A stretch of 64,000 nucleotides of DNA from Caulobacter sp031457805 (GCF_031457805.1 NZ_JAVDXI010000006.1:1-64000), one strand, 5' to 3'; numbered from the stretch's first letter, positions 25,038 to 33,932 are shown. Notes: a model not told the origin generated them from the sequence alone. Numbers and translations are program-made.

Positions 25038-25369
25038 GCCTGAGTGTCCAGCAGCTTCTTTGGCGCAACGTTGCGCCAGGCGTCGCCTAAGGCCCCGCGC
25101 GCGGTCGCCTCGTCACAGGCCGCCAGACGTAGCCGCGTCGCGCCGCCCTTCCCCCAGCCGCCTGGGACCGGAACAAAGACCTCGGGCTCGGCCGAGACGC
25201 GCATGTCCTGCTGTTCAGGCGTCAACTTGACCATGGCCCAGTCCGCATCGGGATTGCCCAGGGTTGCGAAGATCTTACCGCATCGGAAGTCGACCGTGCC
25301 CATGTGCGAACTTTCGATCGCCTGGGGCAGCGCCAGAGCAAGTCGGCGAAAGTCGTCCGGCGAGATCAA
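25034..25369 (-). CDS. MmcQ/YjbR-family protein
   Basis: The 111-residue protein follows the YjbR pattern: F-R-R-L-A-L-A-L-P-x-x-x-E-S-x-H-M-G-x-x-D-F-R-C-G-K-I-F-A-T-L, then V-K-L-T-P-E-Q-Q, a strand pair, and the final helix A-W-R-N-V-A-P-K-K-L. The fold resembles a double-wing DNA-binding protein, but the biochemical role is unproven in the family. The TTG start at 25369 overlaps the stop of the VOC gene. Its coupling to the other four genes suggests a linked role. Confidence 0.85.
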   Translation of the reverse strand: MISPDDFRRLALALPQAIESSHMGTVDFRCGKIFATLGNPDADWAMVKLTPEQQDMRVSAEPEVFVPVPGGWGKGGATRLRLAACDEATARGALGDAWRNVAPKKLLDTQA

Positions 25370-25821
25370 GACTTACCGACCGAGATCTTCAGGCCGCTAC
25401 GCGCCTCCATCTCGTCCATCGAGACCGTCTCGACATCGGCCGACACCGTCCAGATATGGCCTTCCAGATCACGACAGCGATAGGTCCGCGCGCCATAGAA
25501 TTGGGTTTCTGGCGGCTGAACGATCTCGGCGCCGGCTGCGGCGGCCGTCCGACAATGAGCGTCGACGTCGCCCTCGACATAGATGTGCACCGTCTGGGTG
25601 ACCTTGCCGCCGATTGAGCCGGGACTGGCGTGGGCCGGGCTCCATTCCCCGCCGACCATTAGCCGCGAGGCCCCATGGGTCATCTCCGCATGCGCGACGC
25701 TGGCGTCCTCCCCCTCGATCAGGAAGGTGAGCTCAAAGCCGAAGGCGGCCTCTAGCCAGGCCAGCGCCGCCTTGGGGTCGCGATAGGTGACGGCCGAAAC
25801 CAAACCTGCGGGATTGGACAT
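25366..25821 (-). CDS. VOC (glyoxalase/bleomycin-resistance) family protein
   Basis: The 151-residue protein has the paired beta-alpha-beta-beta-beta modules of the vicinal oxygen chelate fold: T-Y-R-D-P-K-A-A-L-A-W-L-E-A-A-F-G-F-E and V-D-A-H-C-R-T-A-A-A-A-G-A-E-I-V-x-P-P-E. The Y-R-x-R-D-L-E-G-H-I-W-T segment is typical of the YhdE/PhnB-like subgroup. The metal site is not certain, so it could be an enzyme or a binding protein. It is the first gene of the five-gene operon. The ATG has AAGGAA upstream, and the 70 bases before it are AT-rich. Confidence 0.86.
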   Translation of the reverse strand: MSNPAGLVSAVTYRDPKAALAWLEAAFGFELTFLIEGEDASVAHAEMTHGASRLMVGGEWSPAHASPGSIGGKVTQTVHIYVEGDVDAHCRTAAAAGAEIVQPPETQFYGARTYRCRDLEGHIWTVSADVETVSMDEMEARSGLKISVGKS

Positions 25822-25888
25822 GCGCCATTCCTTTTCTCTTTCCGCAATATTTAACGCATATGGAAACTATTTGCACAAGCCCTCGCAG

Positions 25889-27511
25889 CTAGCGGCGATC
25901 CTCCACGACCATCGCCGCGCCCTTCTCGGCGATCATCACGGTCGGCGCATTGGTGTTGCCCGAGGTGATCGCCGGCATCACCGAGGCGTCGATCACGCGG
26001 AGCCCCTCGACGCCCCGCACTCGTAACCGCGCGTCCAGCACCGCCATCCGGTCGCCATCGGGCCCCATCGCCGCCGTGCCGACCGGATGAAAGATCGTCG
26101 TCGCCAGCGCCTTTGCGGCGGCCAGCAGCGCCGTGTCGCTGTCGACGGCGGAACCTGGTCGAAACTCCTCTGGCGCATAGGCCGCCAAGGCCCTCTGCCC
26201 CATGATCCGTCGCGCCCACTTCAGAGACTCCACGGCGACGCGACAGTCTTCCTCCGTCGCCAGATAGTTGGGGTCGATCCTGGGCGGACACTCGAGACCC
26301 GGCCCCGACAGATGGACACTCCCACGACTTGTCGGGCGCAGGTTACAGACGCTGGCGGTTACCGCACCGAACCGGTGCAGCCCCTCGCCCCAACGATCCA
26401 GGCTTAGGGGCTGGAAATGGAACTCCAGATTGGCGCGGTCCTGCTCGGGCCCCGAACGGCAGAACATCCCCAGCTGCGACGGGGCCATGGTCAGCGGGCC
26501 TGAGCGACGCAGCAGATAGTCCAGGCCCATGCCCGCCCGCCGCAGCAGGTTGGCGTAGTCGGTGTTCAGCGTCCGCACGCCGCTGACCTTGAACACAGGC
26601 CGGATCTGCAGGTGGTCCTGAAGACTAGCCCCAACGCCCGGCAGATCATGAGCCACCGCCACGCCCGCCTGCGCCAGGGCCTCGCCGGGGCCGATCCCCG
26701 AGCGCTGCAGGATCACCGGCGACCCGATCGCGCCGGCGGCCAGGATCAGTTCGCCTGACACGCGGGCGGTCACCGCCTCGGCGCCGCGCCGTCCGCGCAG
26801 CCCTCGCACGCGCTTGCCGTCCAGAATGAGGCGCTCCACTTCCACGCCCTTCACCAGACGCAGATTCGGCCGCGAGAGGATCGGCTTCAGGAACGCGGTG
26901 GCCGTGCTCCATCGACGCCCGGCGCGCTGGTTGACCTGGAAATACGAAGAGCCTTCGTTGTCGCCGGCGTTGAAATCGTCGACCTGAGCGACACCGACCT
27001 CCTCGCCTGCACGCCGGATGGCGTCCAGCACCCTCCAGCGCACGCGGGGGTGCTCGACGCGGTACTCACCGCCGGCCCGATGATGATCACCGCGAAGGTC
27101 GAGGTGATCCTCGTGTTTGAGAAAGTACGGCAGCACATCCGACCAGCCCCATCCGACCAGGCCGCGCTGACGCCAGCCGTCATAGTCCCGAGCCTGACCG
27201 CGCATGTAGATCATGGCGTTGATCGCCGAGGAGCCGCCGATCACCCTGCCACGCGGATAGGCTAGAACCCGACCGTCCAGGCCTGCTTGCGGCGTGGTCT
27301 CCAGCATCCAGTCGGCGCGCGGGTTTCCGATCGCGAACAGATAGCCGACCGGGATGTGAAACCAGATCCAGTTGTCGTCGCCGCCCGCCTCGAGCAGCAG
27401 CACCTTGTGACGCGGATCGGCCGACAGGCGATTGGCCAAGAGGCATCCCGCTGAGCCCGCGCCGACCACGATGTAGTCGTACTCACCCAGATCTGTCGTT
27501 TCGCTGGTCAC
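25889..27511 (-). CDS. GMC-family FAD-dependent oxidoreductase (choline dehydrogenase-like)
   Basis: The 540-residue flavoprotein has the N-terminal FAD loop V-V-G-A-G-S-A-G-C-L-L-A-N-R-L and the GMC signature G-G-S-S-A-I-N-A-M-I-Y-M-R-G (around residues 85-98). A-G-A-I-G-S-P-V-I-L-Q-R-S-G-I-G comes later, and the C-terminal catalytic H-P-V-G-T-A-A-M-G with N-T-N-A-P-T follows. Such enzymes oxidise alcohols, e.g. choline or aliphatic/aromatic alcohols. No betaine-aldehyde dehydrogenase or choline transporter is nearby, so the substrate is open. The GTG at 27511 gives a standard N-terminus. Confidence 0.94.
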   Translation of the reverse strand: MTSETTDLGEYDYIVVGAGSAGCLLANRLSADPRHKVLLLEAGGDDNWIWFHIPVGYLFAIGNPRADWMLETTPQAGLDGRVLAYPRGRVIGGSSAINAMIYMRGQARDYDGWRQRGLVGWGWSDVLPYFLKHEDHLDLRGDHHRAGGEYRVEHPRVRWRVLDAIRRAGEEVGVAQVDDFNAGDNEGSSYFQVNQRAGRRWSTATAFLKPILSRPNLRLVKGVEVERLILDGKRVRGLRGRRGAEAVTARVSGELILAAGAIGSPVILQRSGIGPGEALAQAGVAVAHDLPGVGASLQDHLQIRPVFKVSGVRTLNTDYANLLRRAGMGLDYLLRRSGPLTMAPSQLGMFCRSGPEQDRANLEFHFQPLSLDRWGEGLHRFGAVTASVCNLRPTSRGSVHLSGPGLECPPRIDPNYLATEEDCRVAVESLKWARRIMGQRALAAYAPEEFRPGSAVDSDTALLAAAKALATTIFHPVGTAAMGPDGDRMAVLDARLRVRGVEGLRVIDASVMPAITSGNTNAPTVMIAEKGAAMVVEDRR

Positions 27512-27573
27512 GCCTGACGGTCCTCCCCAAGGGGGAGACTGCCGCCAGCCGCTCCGACAGGAAAGGGACTAGC

Positions 27574-28803
27574 CTACCGCAGCGCCTTTCCTACGACCCT
27601 CAGCGAGCCGTCCGCCTTCTCGGGGCGAACGCCCGTCACCTTCGCCAGCAGCGGATAGACGTCGACATTGTCGAACAGCGGCAGTGCGACACCCGGCTTG
27701 AACGACGGTCCGTGAGCCACGAAAACCGCCTGCATGGTCGGGTCGTAGGGGTCGAAGCCATGCGCCCCGCCATCCTTTCCGTCCCATGCGCTCGGCTTCT
27801 GCTTCGCCGCGAGCGTGGTGGTGTACCACCCGGTTTCCGACAGGCAGACAATCGCAGGAACGCGGGGATTTCGGCCATAGTGGAAGCGCGCCGGGATCCG
27901 GCTCTTCCGCCAGCAGGTCATGTGCGGCAAGCGCTTGGACAGAAAAGCCTTCTCGACCGCCTTGCGCTCTCCGGCCCTGGGCGAGAATGCGGTGACAGCG
28001 CCCGTGGTGACGAGCTGGATCTTCGAGACGTCGACAAGCTCGTCCAGCACCACCCGATGGGCGGCCGGTAGCGGCGCCATGCCGTGATCGGCGACGATGA
28101 CGATGTCGGTGTTCTCAAAGCGCCCTCGCGCCTTCAGCCCCTCGACCAAGCGGCCTAGCGCCGCATCGACCGAAGCGGCGGCGGTGCGAACCTCAGGCGA
28201 CTCGGGTCCATAGTGGTGACCCTGGGTATCTACGATATCGAAATAGAGCGTCGAGAAAGCGATCGGCGGGCCGTCGGCGCTGTCCAGCCAAGCCAGCACC
28301 TGATCGACCCGCGCCTCACCCGGCATCTCCGCGTCAAACTTCACCCAGCGCGAGGGCCGAACGCCGTCGATCTCGACCTCGGAGCCCGGCCAGAACATCG
28401 CTGCAGCGCGCTTGCCCTGCTGCTCCACCGAGACCCAGAACGGCTTGGCCTGGCTCCACCAATCGGGCTGGAGACTGCGCATGGTGAACTTATCGGCTGA
28501 GACGCTCGGGTCGACCATGGTGTTGGCCACGATTCCATGGCGGTCAGGGCGCTTGCCGGTAATCAGCGTATAGTGGTTGGGAAAGGTCACCGATGGGAAA
28601 GACGGCCGCATCGCCGCGCGGGCGCCGTTATCGGCCAGGGACTTCATCACCGGCGTGTCGCCACGGTCGAGATAGTCGGCCCGGAAGCCGTCGATCGACA
28701 CCAGGATGGTCAGGTGCGGCGCCGTCTCCCGCGCCGCCGCCGCGTTGGCGGCGACGGTCAGGCCCAGGGCCAAAACCAAGAAAAGCAGGCGGCGCATGAT
28801 CAT
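27574..28803 (-). CDS. exported ectonucleotide pyrophosphatase/phosphodiesterase-like protein
   Basis: The 409-residue protein of the alkaline-phosphatase superfamily has a signal peptide (L-L-F-L-V-L-A-L-G-L-T-V-A-A-N-A-A-A). The nucleophile Thr is in F-P-S-V-T-F-P-N-H-Y-T-L-I-T-G-K-x-P-D-x-H-G-I. Metal sites appear as D-G-F-R-A-D-Y near the start, D-x-x-G-H-H-Y-G-P-E-S in the middle, V-A-D-H-G-M, and the final G-x-H-G-F. This is the ENPP layout. It hydrolyses phosphodiester or pyrophosphate bonds of nucleotides or lipids in the periplasm. It ends about 60 bases from the GMC gene and may be cotranscribed with it. Confidence 0.92.
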   Translation of the reverse strand: MIMRRLLFLVLALGLTVAANAAAARETAPHLTILVSIDGFRADYLDRGDTPVMKSLADNGARAAMRPSFPSVTFPNHYTLITGKRPDRHGIVANTMVDPSVSADKFTMRSLQPDWWSQAKPFWVSVEQQGKRAAAMFWPGSEVEIDGVRPSRWVKFDAEMPGEARVDQVLAWLDSADGPPIAFSTLYFDIVDTQGHHYGPESPEVRTAAASVDAALGRLVEGLKARGRFENTDIVIVADHGMAPLPAAHRVVLDELVDVSKIQLVTTGAVTAFSPRAGERKAVEKAFLSKRLPHMTCWRKSRIPARFHYGRNPRVPAIVCLSETGWYTTTLAAKQKPSAWDGKDGGAHGFDPYDPTMQAVFVAHGPSFKPGVALPLFDNVDVYPLLAKVTGVRPEKADGSLRVVGKALR

Positions 28804-28974
28804 CTTCTAGCTCGACTTGAAACGGCAATCTCAGCGGTCATCCATGGCCCAGATTGCAGGCGTATGACGATCGGCGGTTTGCAAGGTATGACACCCTCTT
28901 AACTTGGCGCGCGGCGCCGCGCTCGCCATAGTCGTCTGGTCGAGCCGACTCACGTCGGCGTCCGGAACCGCTCC

Positions 28975-29892
28975 ATGTCGATCGCCCTGGAGGCCGCTGG
29001 CCTCACCAAGACGTATGGGGCGGTGCGCGCCCTTGACGACTTCTCCATCGCCATTCCCGCCGGCGGCGTGTTCGGGGTCCTGGGCCCCAACGGCGCAGGC
29101 AAGAGCACCCTGTTCCGGATCGCGCTCGGCCTGGTGCGTCCCACCAGCGGCTCGGCGCGGCTGTTCGGCGCAGCGCCCGGCGACATCACCGCCCTGCGCA
29201 AGGTCGGGGCCATGATCGAGACCCCGCGCTACCCGCCTTATCTCACGGCGCGCGACACGCTGAAGATGCTGGCCCTGGAAAGCGGCAAGGCCGACGCCGA
29301 CATCGGCGGCTGGCTGGAGCGGGTCAGCCTGACCCACGCCGCCGACCGCGCCACCAGCGGCTTCTCGGTCGGCATGAAGCAGCGCCTGGGCCTGGCCGCC
29401 GCCTTCCTGACCAAGCCTGAACTGGTCATCCTGGACGAGCCGACCAGCGGCATGGACCCGGCCGGCATCCAGGAGATCCGCGCCCTGATCATCGACCTGG
29501 CCAAGATCGAGGGCGTCACCGTCATCCTGGCCAGCCACCAGTTGGACGAGGTCAAGCGTGTCTGCGACCGCGTCGCCATCCTCTCGCGCGGCAAGGTGGT
29601 CGCCGAGGGCGGCGTCGCCGAGCTGACCGCCGGCGAGGCGCGCCTGCGCCTGACCCTGGCGTCTCCCCTCGCCCCAGCGCTCGCGGTCCTGGGCGATCGT
29701 GGCGAGGCCGATGGCCCCGACGCCGTGCTCGCCGACGTTCCCCGCGCCGAGGCTCCCGCCGTCATCCGCGCCCTGGTCGAGGCCGGCGCCGATATCGTCG
29801 AAGCGCGATGGCGCGAGGTCGACCTGGAGGGGGTCTATCTGAAATCCTTGGGCCAGACGCCGACGGCCGCCACCGCCGAAGGAGCCGCCTGA
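28975..29892 (+). CDS. ABC transporter ATP-binding protein
   Basis: The 305-residue protein has Walker A G-P-N-G-A-G-K-S-T (37-45), the signature region F-S-V-G-M-K-Q-R (in place of L-S-G-G-Q), Walker B L-V-I-L-D-E-P-T-S-G-M-D-P and the switch His in L-A-S-H-Q-L-D-E-V. The F-S-x-G-M-K-Q-R variant is typical of the ABC-2 multidrug/bacteriocin exporters. A C-terminal extension of about 90 residues ends in the usual D-L-E-x-V-Y/F-L element. Its stop overlaps the ATG of the permease gene, so one exporter is encoded. Confidence 0.95.
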   Translation: MSIALEAAGLTKTYGAVRALDDFSIAIPAGGVFGVLGPNGAGKSTLFRIALGLVRPTSGSARLFGAAPGDITALRKVGAMIETPRYPPYLTARDTLKMLALESGKADADIGGWLERVSLTHAADRATSGFSVGMKQRLGLAAAFLTKPELVILDEPTSGMDPAGIQEIRALIIDLAKIEGVTVILASHQLDEVKRVCDRVAILSRGKVVAEGGVAELTAGEARLRLTLASPLAPALAVLGDRGEADGPDAVLADVPRAEAPAVIRALVEAGADIVEARWREVDLEGVYLKSLGQTPTAATAEGAA

Positions 29893-30722
29893 TGCTCGCC
29901 GACGCCATCGCCGCCGAACGCTTCCGCCTGCTCCGTGACCGTTCAGCCGTCTTCTGGGGCTTCTGCTTCGCGCCGCTAGTGGGTTTCATGCTCAGTATCG
30001 GCGGGGATCTTTTCCTGCGCTTCGTGATCAAGAAGCCCATACCCGGCCTGACCATTGGCCTGATCGACCAGATGCTGAAGGCGCTCTCGAACGGCGCCTC
30101 GACCTTCGCAGCCCTCTTCCTGATGATCGGCGCTGCGGCTGTGCTGGCAGGCGACTACCGCTGGGAGACCTGGCGGCTGCTCACCCCGCGCAATACGCGC
30201 CAGAACCTGTTGCTGGCGAAGCTGATCGTTGTCGGCGAAGCGGTGTTCTGGAGCTTGCTGCTGACCGCCGTGCTTTCGGCGCTGGCCGCCGTGATCGGCG
30301 CGGGGATCAACAGCAAAAGCCTGACCGTTTCGATGTTCGGCCGCAACCTGTTCGACATCATCGGCGTGCTGGCCATCACCTGGCTGGAGGCCATGACCCT
30401 GGCGGCGCTGGCGGCCTGCGTTGGCGTGCTGTCGCGCTCAACCATGGGCGTGGTCATCGCGTGCCTCGGTTTCCGGTTCGTGCAGACGATCCTGGCCGGG
30501 TCGCTGCGGCTGATGGAGCAGAACGAAGCCCCGAGCTGGAAACTCCTAGCCCTTCCCGTCTACGACGCCGACTTGCTGCGCGCGGCCCTGCTGGACCCCG
30601 CCCAGCTGGGCGCAGCGAGCGGTTCGGCCGGTGCAGCGCTAGTGGTGCTGCTGGCCTGGGTCGCGGCGCTGACGGCCGGCGCGGTATGGCTGTTCCGGCG
30701 GCAGGACCTGACGAAGGAGTAG
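29892..30722 (+). CDS. ABC-2 type transporter permease
   Basis: The 276-residue protein has about six membrane segments and no large soluble domain, as in ABC-2 permeases. It carries a conserved-looking loop with G-D-Y-R-W-E-T-W-R-L-L-T-P-R-N-T-R-Q-N-L-L-L-A-K-L near residues 80-104; the W-R-L-x-x-x-x-x-x-R motif contacts the ATPase. The ATG at 29892 overlaps the stop of the ATPase gene (TGATG), and the longer reading from 29808 is inside that gene. The substrate is unknown. It is followed by a strong hairpin at 30792. Confidence 0.88.
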   Translation: MLADAIAAERFRLLRDRSAVFWGFCFAPLVGFMLSIGGDLFLRFVIKKPIPGLTIGLIDQMLKALSNGASTFAALFLMIGAAAVLAGDYRWETWRLLTPRNTRQNLLLAKLIVVGEAVFWSLLLTAVLSALAAVIGAGINSKSLTVSMFGRNLFDIIGVLAITWLEAMTLAALAACVGVLSRSTMGVVIACLGFRFVQTILAGSLRLMEQNEAPSWKLLALPVYDADLLRAALLDPAQLGAASGSAGAALVVLLAWVAALTAGAVWLFRRQDLTKE

Positions 30723-30791
30723 GAGCGCTGCGACTTCATCAAAGCAGGCCAAGCCAGGGTCTGTTTGGGGTGGGGAGCCGCCACAATGAAT

Positions 30792-30812
30792 CCCTCTCTC
30801 ATGGAGAGAGGG
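30792..30812. terminator. 9-base-arm hairpin between convergent genes
   Basis: CCCTCTCTC and GAGAGAGGG form perfect 9-base arms across ATG. It lies between the stop of the ABC permease (30722) and the stop of rnc (30875), where it can end both transcripts. There is no T-run. Purine/pyrimidine hairpins of this kind are often dispersed repeats in related genomes. Confidence 0.5.
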
Positions 30813-30874
30813 TGTTGCGCGACGTCCGACAAGGGTCGAAAGCCGTCTTCAGCACCCCGATTGCAGCGAGACTC

Positions 30875-31570
30875 CTACGCCGCCCCCTCGCGCTCCAGCA
30901 GCGCCCTCGCCGCCGCCTTCTCGGCCTCTTGGCGGGACTTGCCCTTGGCGATGGCCGGGTCGACGCCCTTGACGGCGACCTCTACGGTGAACACCGGCGC
31001 ATGGTCGGGACCCGTACGGTCCATCACCCGGTAAGTCGGCAGCGGACGCCCCTTGCCTTGCGCCCATTCCTGCAGCGCGGTCTTGGGATCGCGCGGACGG
31101 CCCTCGCCCGCCCGGTCGAATTCGTCGGCCCACAAATCGAGGAACACCTTGCGCGCTGCTTCAAGCCCGCCATCCTGATAGAGGGCGGCCATCAGGGCCT
31201 CGGTGGCGCCGGCCAGGATCGAGTCGGTCTCGCGGCCGCCGATCTTGCTGGACGATGCCGACAGGCGCAGGGCGGGACCTAGCTCGGCCTTACGGGCCAC
31301 GCGGGCGCAGGTCTCGCGGCTGACGAGAGCGTTCAAGCGGGGCGCCAGCTCGCCTTCCTTGGCCTTGGGAAAGCGCTGGGCTAGGGCCTCGGCGGCCAGC
31401 AGGCCCAGCACGCGATCGCCGATGAACTCCAGCACCTCGTTGTCGCGGACCTTTTTGGCCCCGTCCCCGACGCTGGCGTGCGTCAGGGCGCGTTCCAACA
31501 GTTCGCGGTCTACGAACCTGTGGCCGATCCGGCGTTCCAGGTCGCCGACGGCGGCGACCCGTCTATCCAT
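30875..31570 (-). CDS. rnc: ribonuclease III
   Basis: The 231-residue enzyme has the endonuclease signature N-E-V-L-E-F-I-G-D-R-V-L-G-L (44-57) with the acidic residues that bind magnesium. The second acidic site is D-S-I-L-A-G-A-T-E-A-L-M-A-A-L-Y-x-D-G-G. A C-terminal double-strand RNA-binding domain (P-K-T-A-L-Q-E-W-A-Q-G-K, then H-A-P-V-F-T-V-E-V, then G-K-S-R-Q-E-A-E-K-A-A-A) follows. It processes rRNA precursors and double-stranded RNA. It sits 9 bases downstream of lepB, and the order acpS-lepB-rnc is common in alphaproteobacteria. No era gene follows here. Confidence 0.97.
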   Translation of the reverse strand: MDRRVAAVGDLERRIGHRFVDRELLERALTHASVGDGAKKVRDNEVLEFIGDRVLGLLAAEALAQRFPKAKEGELAPRLNALVSRETCARVARKAELGPALRLSASSSKIGGRETDSILAGATEALMAALYQDGGLEAARKVFLDLWADEFDRAGEGRPRDPKTALQEWAQGKGRPLPTYRVMDRTGPDHAPVFTVEVAVKGVDPAIAKGKSRQEAEKAAARALLEREGAA

Positions 31571-31579
31571 TGGCGGCGA

Positions 31580-32425
31580 TCACTTCAGCACGTGGAAGAA
31601 GCGGCTCGGACGCGCGTTCAGGAACCAGGTCCAGGGCTTGAACAGGCTGGCCTCGGCGTTCCATGACAGCAAGATGATCTGGGCGCGACCGACCAGGTTC
31701 TCGGCGGGCACAAAGCCCACGCCGATCTCATCGCCGATATACTGGTCCAGCTCATAGTCCCACTTGCAGGCGCTTTCCTTGTACGGCGAGACGCCCGGGT
31801 CGAACCGGCTATCGGCAGAGTTGTCGCGGTTGTCGCCCATGAAGAAGTAGCAGCCGGCCGGAACCGTATACACGCCGGTGTTGTCGCCGCGGCTGTCGGG
31901 GCCGAAGTCCTGGATGTTGTATGGGCGGCCCTCGGGGCTCGTCTCCTGGAAGCGCTGCACCTGCTGGGTGAAGCCGTAGCCGGTGTCGACCAGGGCCGGG
32001 GCCTGCGCCTTGCGGGCCAGCGCCTTGCCGTTGATGTAGACCTCGCCGCCGCGGATCTGGACCTTGTCGCCCGGCATGCCGATGAGGCGCTTGATGTAGT
32101 CGGTGCGGTTGTCGCGCGGCAGCTTGAACACCACGATGTCGCCGCGCTTGGGGGCGCGATCAAAGATCCGGCCCTTGATGATCGGCGGGCTGAACGGGAT
32201 CGAGTGTTTGCTCCAGCCATAGCTGAACTTCGACACGATGATGTAGTCGCCCTGGTAGAGGTTCGGCTCCATCGAGGCCGACGGGATCGTGAACGGCTGG
32301 AACAGCAGCACCCGCAGCACCAGGGCGATGCCCAGGGCGTAGGCGACGGTTTTGACGATCTCGATCAACTCGGCGATCGCGCCCTTCTCTTCGGGCGGCG
32401 TGATCTCGTCGGCGGCGTCGGTCAT
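31580..32425 (-). CDS. lepB: signal peptidase I
   Basis: The 281-residue membrane protease has one transmembrane segment near 28-45. The catalytic Ser51 is in I-P-S-A-S-M-E-P-N-L, and the catalytic Lys112 is in Y-I-K-R-L-I-G-M-P-G-D. Box E, G-D-N-R-D-N-S-A-D-S-R, is present near residue 210. It removes signal peptides from exported proteins. The N-terminal acidic stretch is cytoplasmic. It starts with ATG at 32425 and is followed within ten bases by rnc, so the pair is cotranscribed. Confidence 0.97.
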   Translation of the reverse strand: MTDAADEITPPEEKGAIAELIEIVKTVAYALGIALVLRVLLFQPFTIPSASMEPNLYQGDYIIVSKFSYGWSKHSIPFSPPIIKGRIFDRAPKRGDIVVFKLPRDNRTDYIKRLIGMPGDKVQIRGGEVYINGKALARKAQAPALVDTGYGFTQQVQRFQETSPEGRPYNIQDFGPDSRGDNTGVYTVPAGCYFFMGDNRDNSADSRFDPGVSPYKESACKWDYELDQYIGDEIGVGFVPAENLVGRAQIILLSWNAEASLFKPWTWFLNARPSRFFHVLK

Positions 32426-32594
32426 GCGGGCGCGGGGCTCTTCGAACAGGGGTTACCGGCGAACCGGCTCGGCTTTGCTAGACGGGCTTGGCCGGACGGG
32501 CAAGAGCGGCGCGTAGCCAAGCTTCATGGCGAGGTTTGGGCCGCGACGTCAAACGTCCTCGGACAGCAGGCGAATCTCGACCGAGCCGCCGGCC

Positions 32595-32996
32595 TTAGCG
32601 CTTGGGCAGGGCCTCAATAATCACGAAGGCCTGGGCGTAGGGGTGGTCGTCCGTCAGGGACAGGTGGATCACCGCTTCCATGCCGTCCGGAACCATGGCG
32701 TTCAGCCGCTCCAGCGCGCCGCCGGTGAGGGCCATGGTCGGCTTGCCTGACGGCAGGTTGACCACGCCCATGCCCGCCAGGTGCACGCCGCGCTTGAGGC
32801 CCGTGCCCAGGGCCTTCGAGCACGCCTCCTTGGCGGCGAACCGCTTGGCGTAGCTGGAGGCGCGATCGGGTTTGCGCTCCGACCGCGTCCGCTCGACCTC
32901 GGTGAAGACCTTGTTCGTGAACCGCTCGCCGAACCGCTCCAGCGACTTCTCGATTCGCCGGATGTCGCAGAGATCCGAGCCGATGCCGATGATCAC
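32595..32996 (-). CDS. acpS: holo-[acyl-carrier-protein] synthase
   Basis: The 133-residue enzyme transfers the phosphopantetheine arm of CoA to acyl carrier protein. The magnesium-binding Asp8 (I-G-S-D-L-C-D-I) and the Glu in F-A-A-K-E-A-C-S-K-A-L-G are visible, and the C-terminal H-L-S-L-T-D-D-H-P-Y-A-Q-A-F-V-I-I-E is standard. The GTG at 32996 lies in a GTGA overlap with the pdxJ stop. This pdxJ-acpS coupling is conserved in many proteobacteria. A 169-base gap without a visible gene separates it from lepB. Confidence 0.96.
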   Translation of the reverse strand: MIIGIGSDLCDIRRIEKSLERFGERFTNKVFTEVERTRSERKPDRASSYAKRFAAKEACSKALGTGLKRGVHLAGMGVVNLPSGKPTMALTGGALERLNAMVPDGMEAVIHLSLTDDHPYAQAFVIIEALPKR

Positions 32997-33757
32997 GCCA
33001 GGACCTCGAGCTCGACGCGCGCGGCGTCCATAAGCGACCGCATGCGGTGGATCGCTTCGGGCAGGCCGACGAAGATCGCCTCGCCGATCAGGAAGTGACC
33101 GATATTCAGTTCGGCGATCTGCGGGATGGCGGCGATCGGCTTGACGGTGGCGTAGTCGATCCCGTGTCCGGCGTGGACCTCCAGACCCAGGTCATGGGCG
33201 AGCGCGGCGCCGGCCTTCAGGCGTTGCAGGATCGCTGCGGCGCGCGCGTCCTCGCCCGCCCGCGCCGCGTCGCAGTAGGCGCCGGTGTGGAGCTCGACGA
33301 CTTGCGCCCCCGCCGCCGCCGAGGCGCGGATCTGGTCGGGATCCGGCTCGATGAACAGCGACACCCGCGCCCCGACGGTCCGCAGACGCGCGGTGGCGTC
33401 GGCGATCCGGGTCTGCCCCTTGATGACGTCGAGGCCGCCCTCCGTGGTGACCTCTTCGCGGCGCTCGGGCACCAGACACGCCGCGTGCGGTCGGGCGCCG
33501 ATCGCGATTGCGACCATCTCGTCGGTGACCGCCATCTCGAAGTTCAGCGGCTTGCCGCGCTTGTGGCAGAGGTCGGTGAGGACGGCGATGTCGGCGTCGC
33601 TGATGTGGCGGCGGTCCTCGCGCAGGTGGGCGGTGATGCCGTCGGCGCCGGCGACCAGCGCCAGCTCGGCCGCGCGCACGGGCTCAGGATAGGACGCGCC
33701 GCGCGCGTTCCGGATCGTGGCCACGTGATCGATATTGACGCCCAGCCGCAAGCTCAT
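32993..33757 (-). CDS. pdxJ: pyridoxine 5'-phosphate synthase
   Basis: The TIM-barrel enzyme has 254 residues from the ATG at 33757, which begins with the family start M-S-L-R-L-G-V-N-I-D-H-V-A-T-I-R-N-A-R-G. It has D-G-I-T-A-H-L-R-E-D-R-R-H-I near residue 50, E-L-H-T-G-A-Y and G-H-G-I-D-Y (the family has G-H-G-L-x-Y). It joins 1-deoxyxylulose 5-phosphate and 3-amino-2-oxopropyl phosphate to form pyridoxine phosphate. The longer upstream reading to 34099 is antisense to the next gene and is dropped. Its stop overlaps the acpS start. Confidence 0.97.
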   Translation of the reverse strand: MSLRLGVNIDHVATIRNARGASYPEPVRAAELALVAGADGITAHLREDRRHISDADIAVLTDLCHKRGKPLNFEMAVTDEMVAIAIGARPHAACLVPERREEVTTEGGLDVIKGQTRIADATARLRTVGARVSLFIEPDPDQIRASAAAGAQVVELHTGAYCDAARAGEDARAAAILQRLKAGAALAHDLGLEVHAGHGIDYATVKPIAAIPQIAELNIGHFLIGEAIFVGLPEAIHRMRSLMDAARVELEVLA

Positions 33758-33932
33758 GCGCTCAGGTCCTCCTGCCTTCCCCGGCAGGGTTACTCCCGCA
33801 AGCGCGCAAAGCCTAGAGCCGTGCGCCTCACTTGGCAGGTGAGGATTCGCGCCAAGGCGGCGCCCGCGCCGATGGACAAAGGCGCGGCGGCGTCGGATCG
33901 TGGCGCTGGGGCAAGCAGGGGAACACCAAGCC

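Noticed and set aside
28975..30722. antibiotic biosynthesis cluster around the ABC exporter
   Set aside because: No synthase, peptide precursor or tailoring genes lie beside it.
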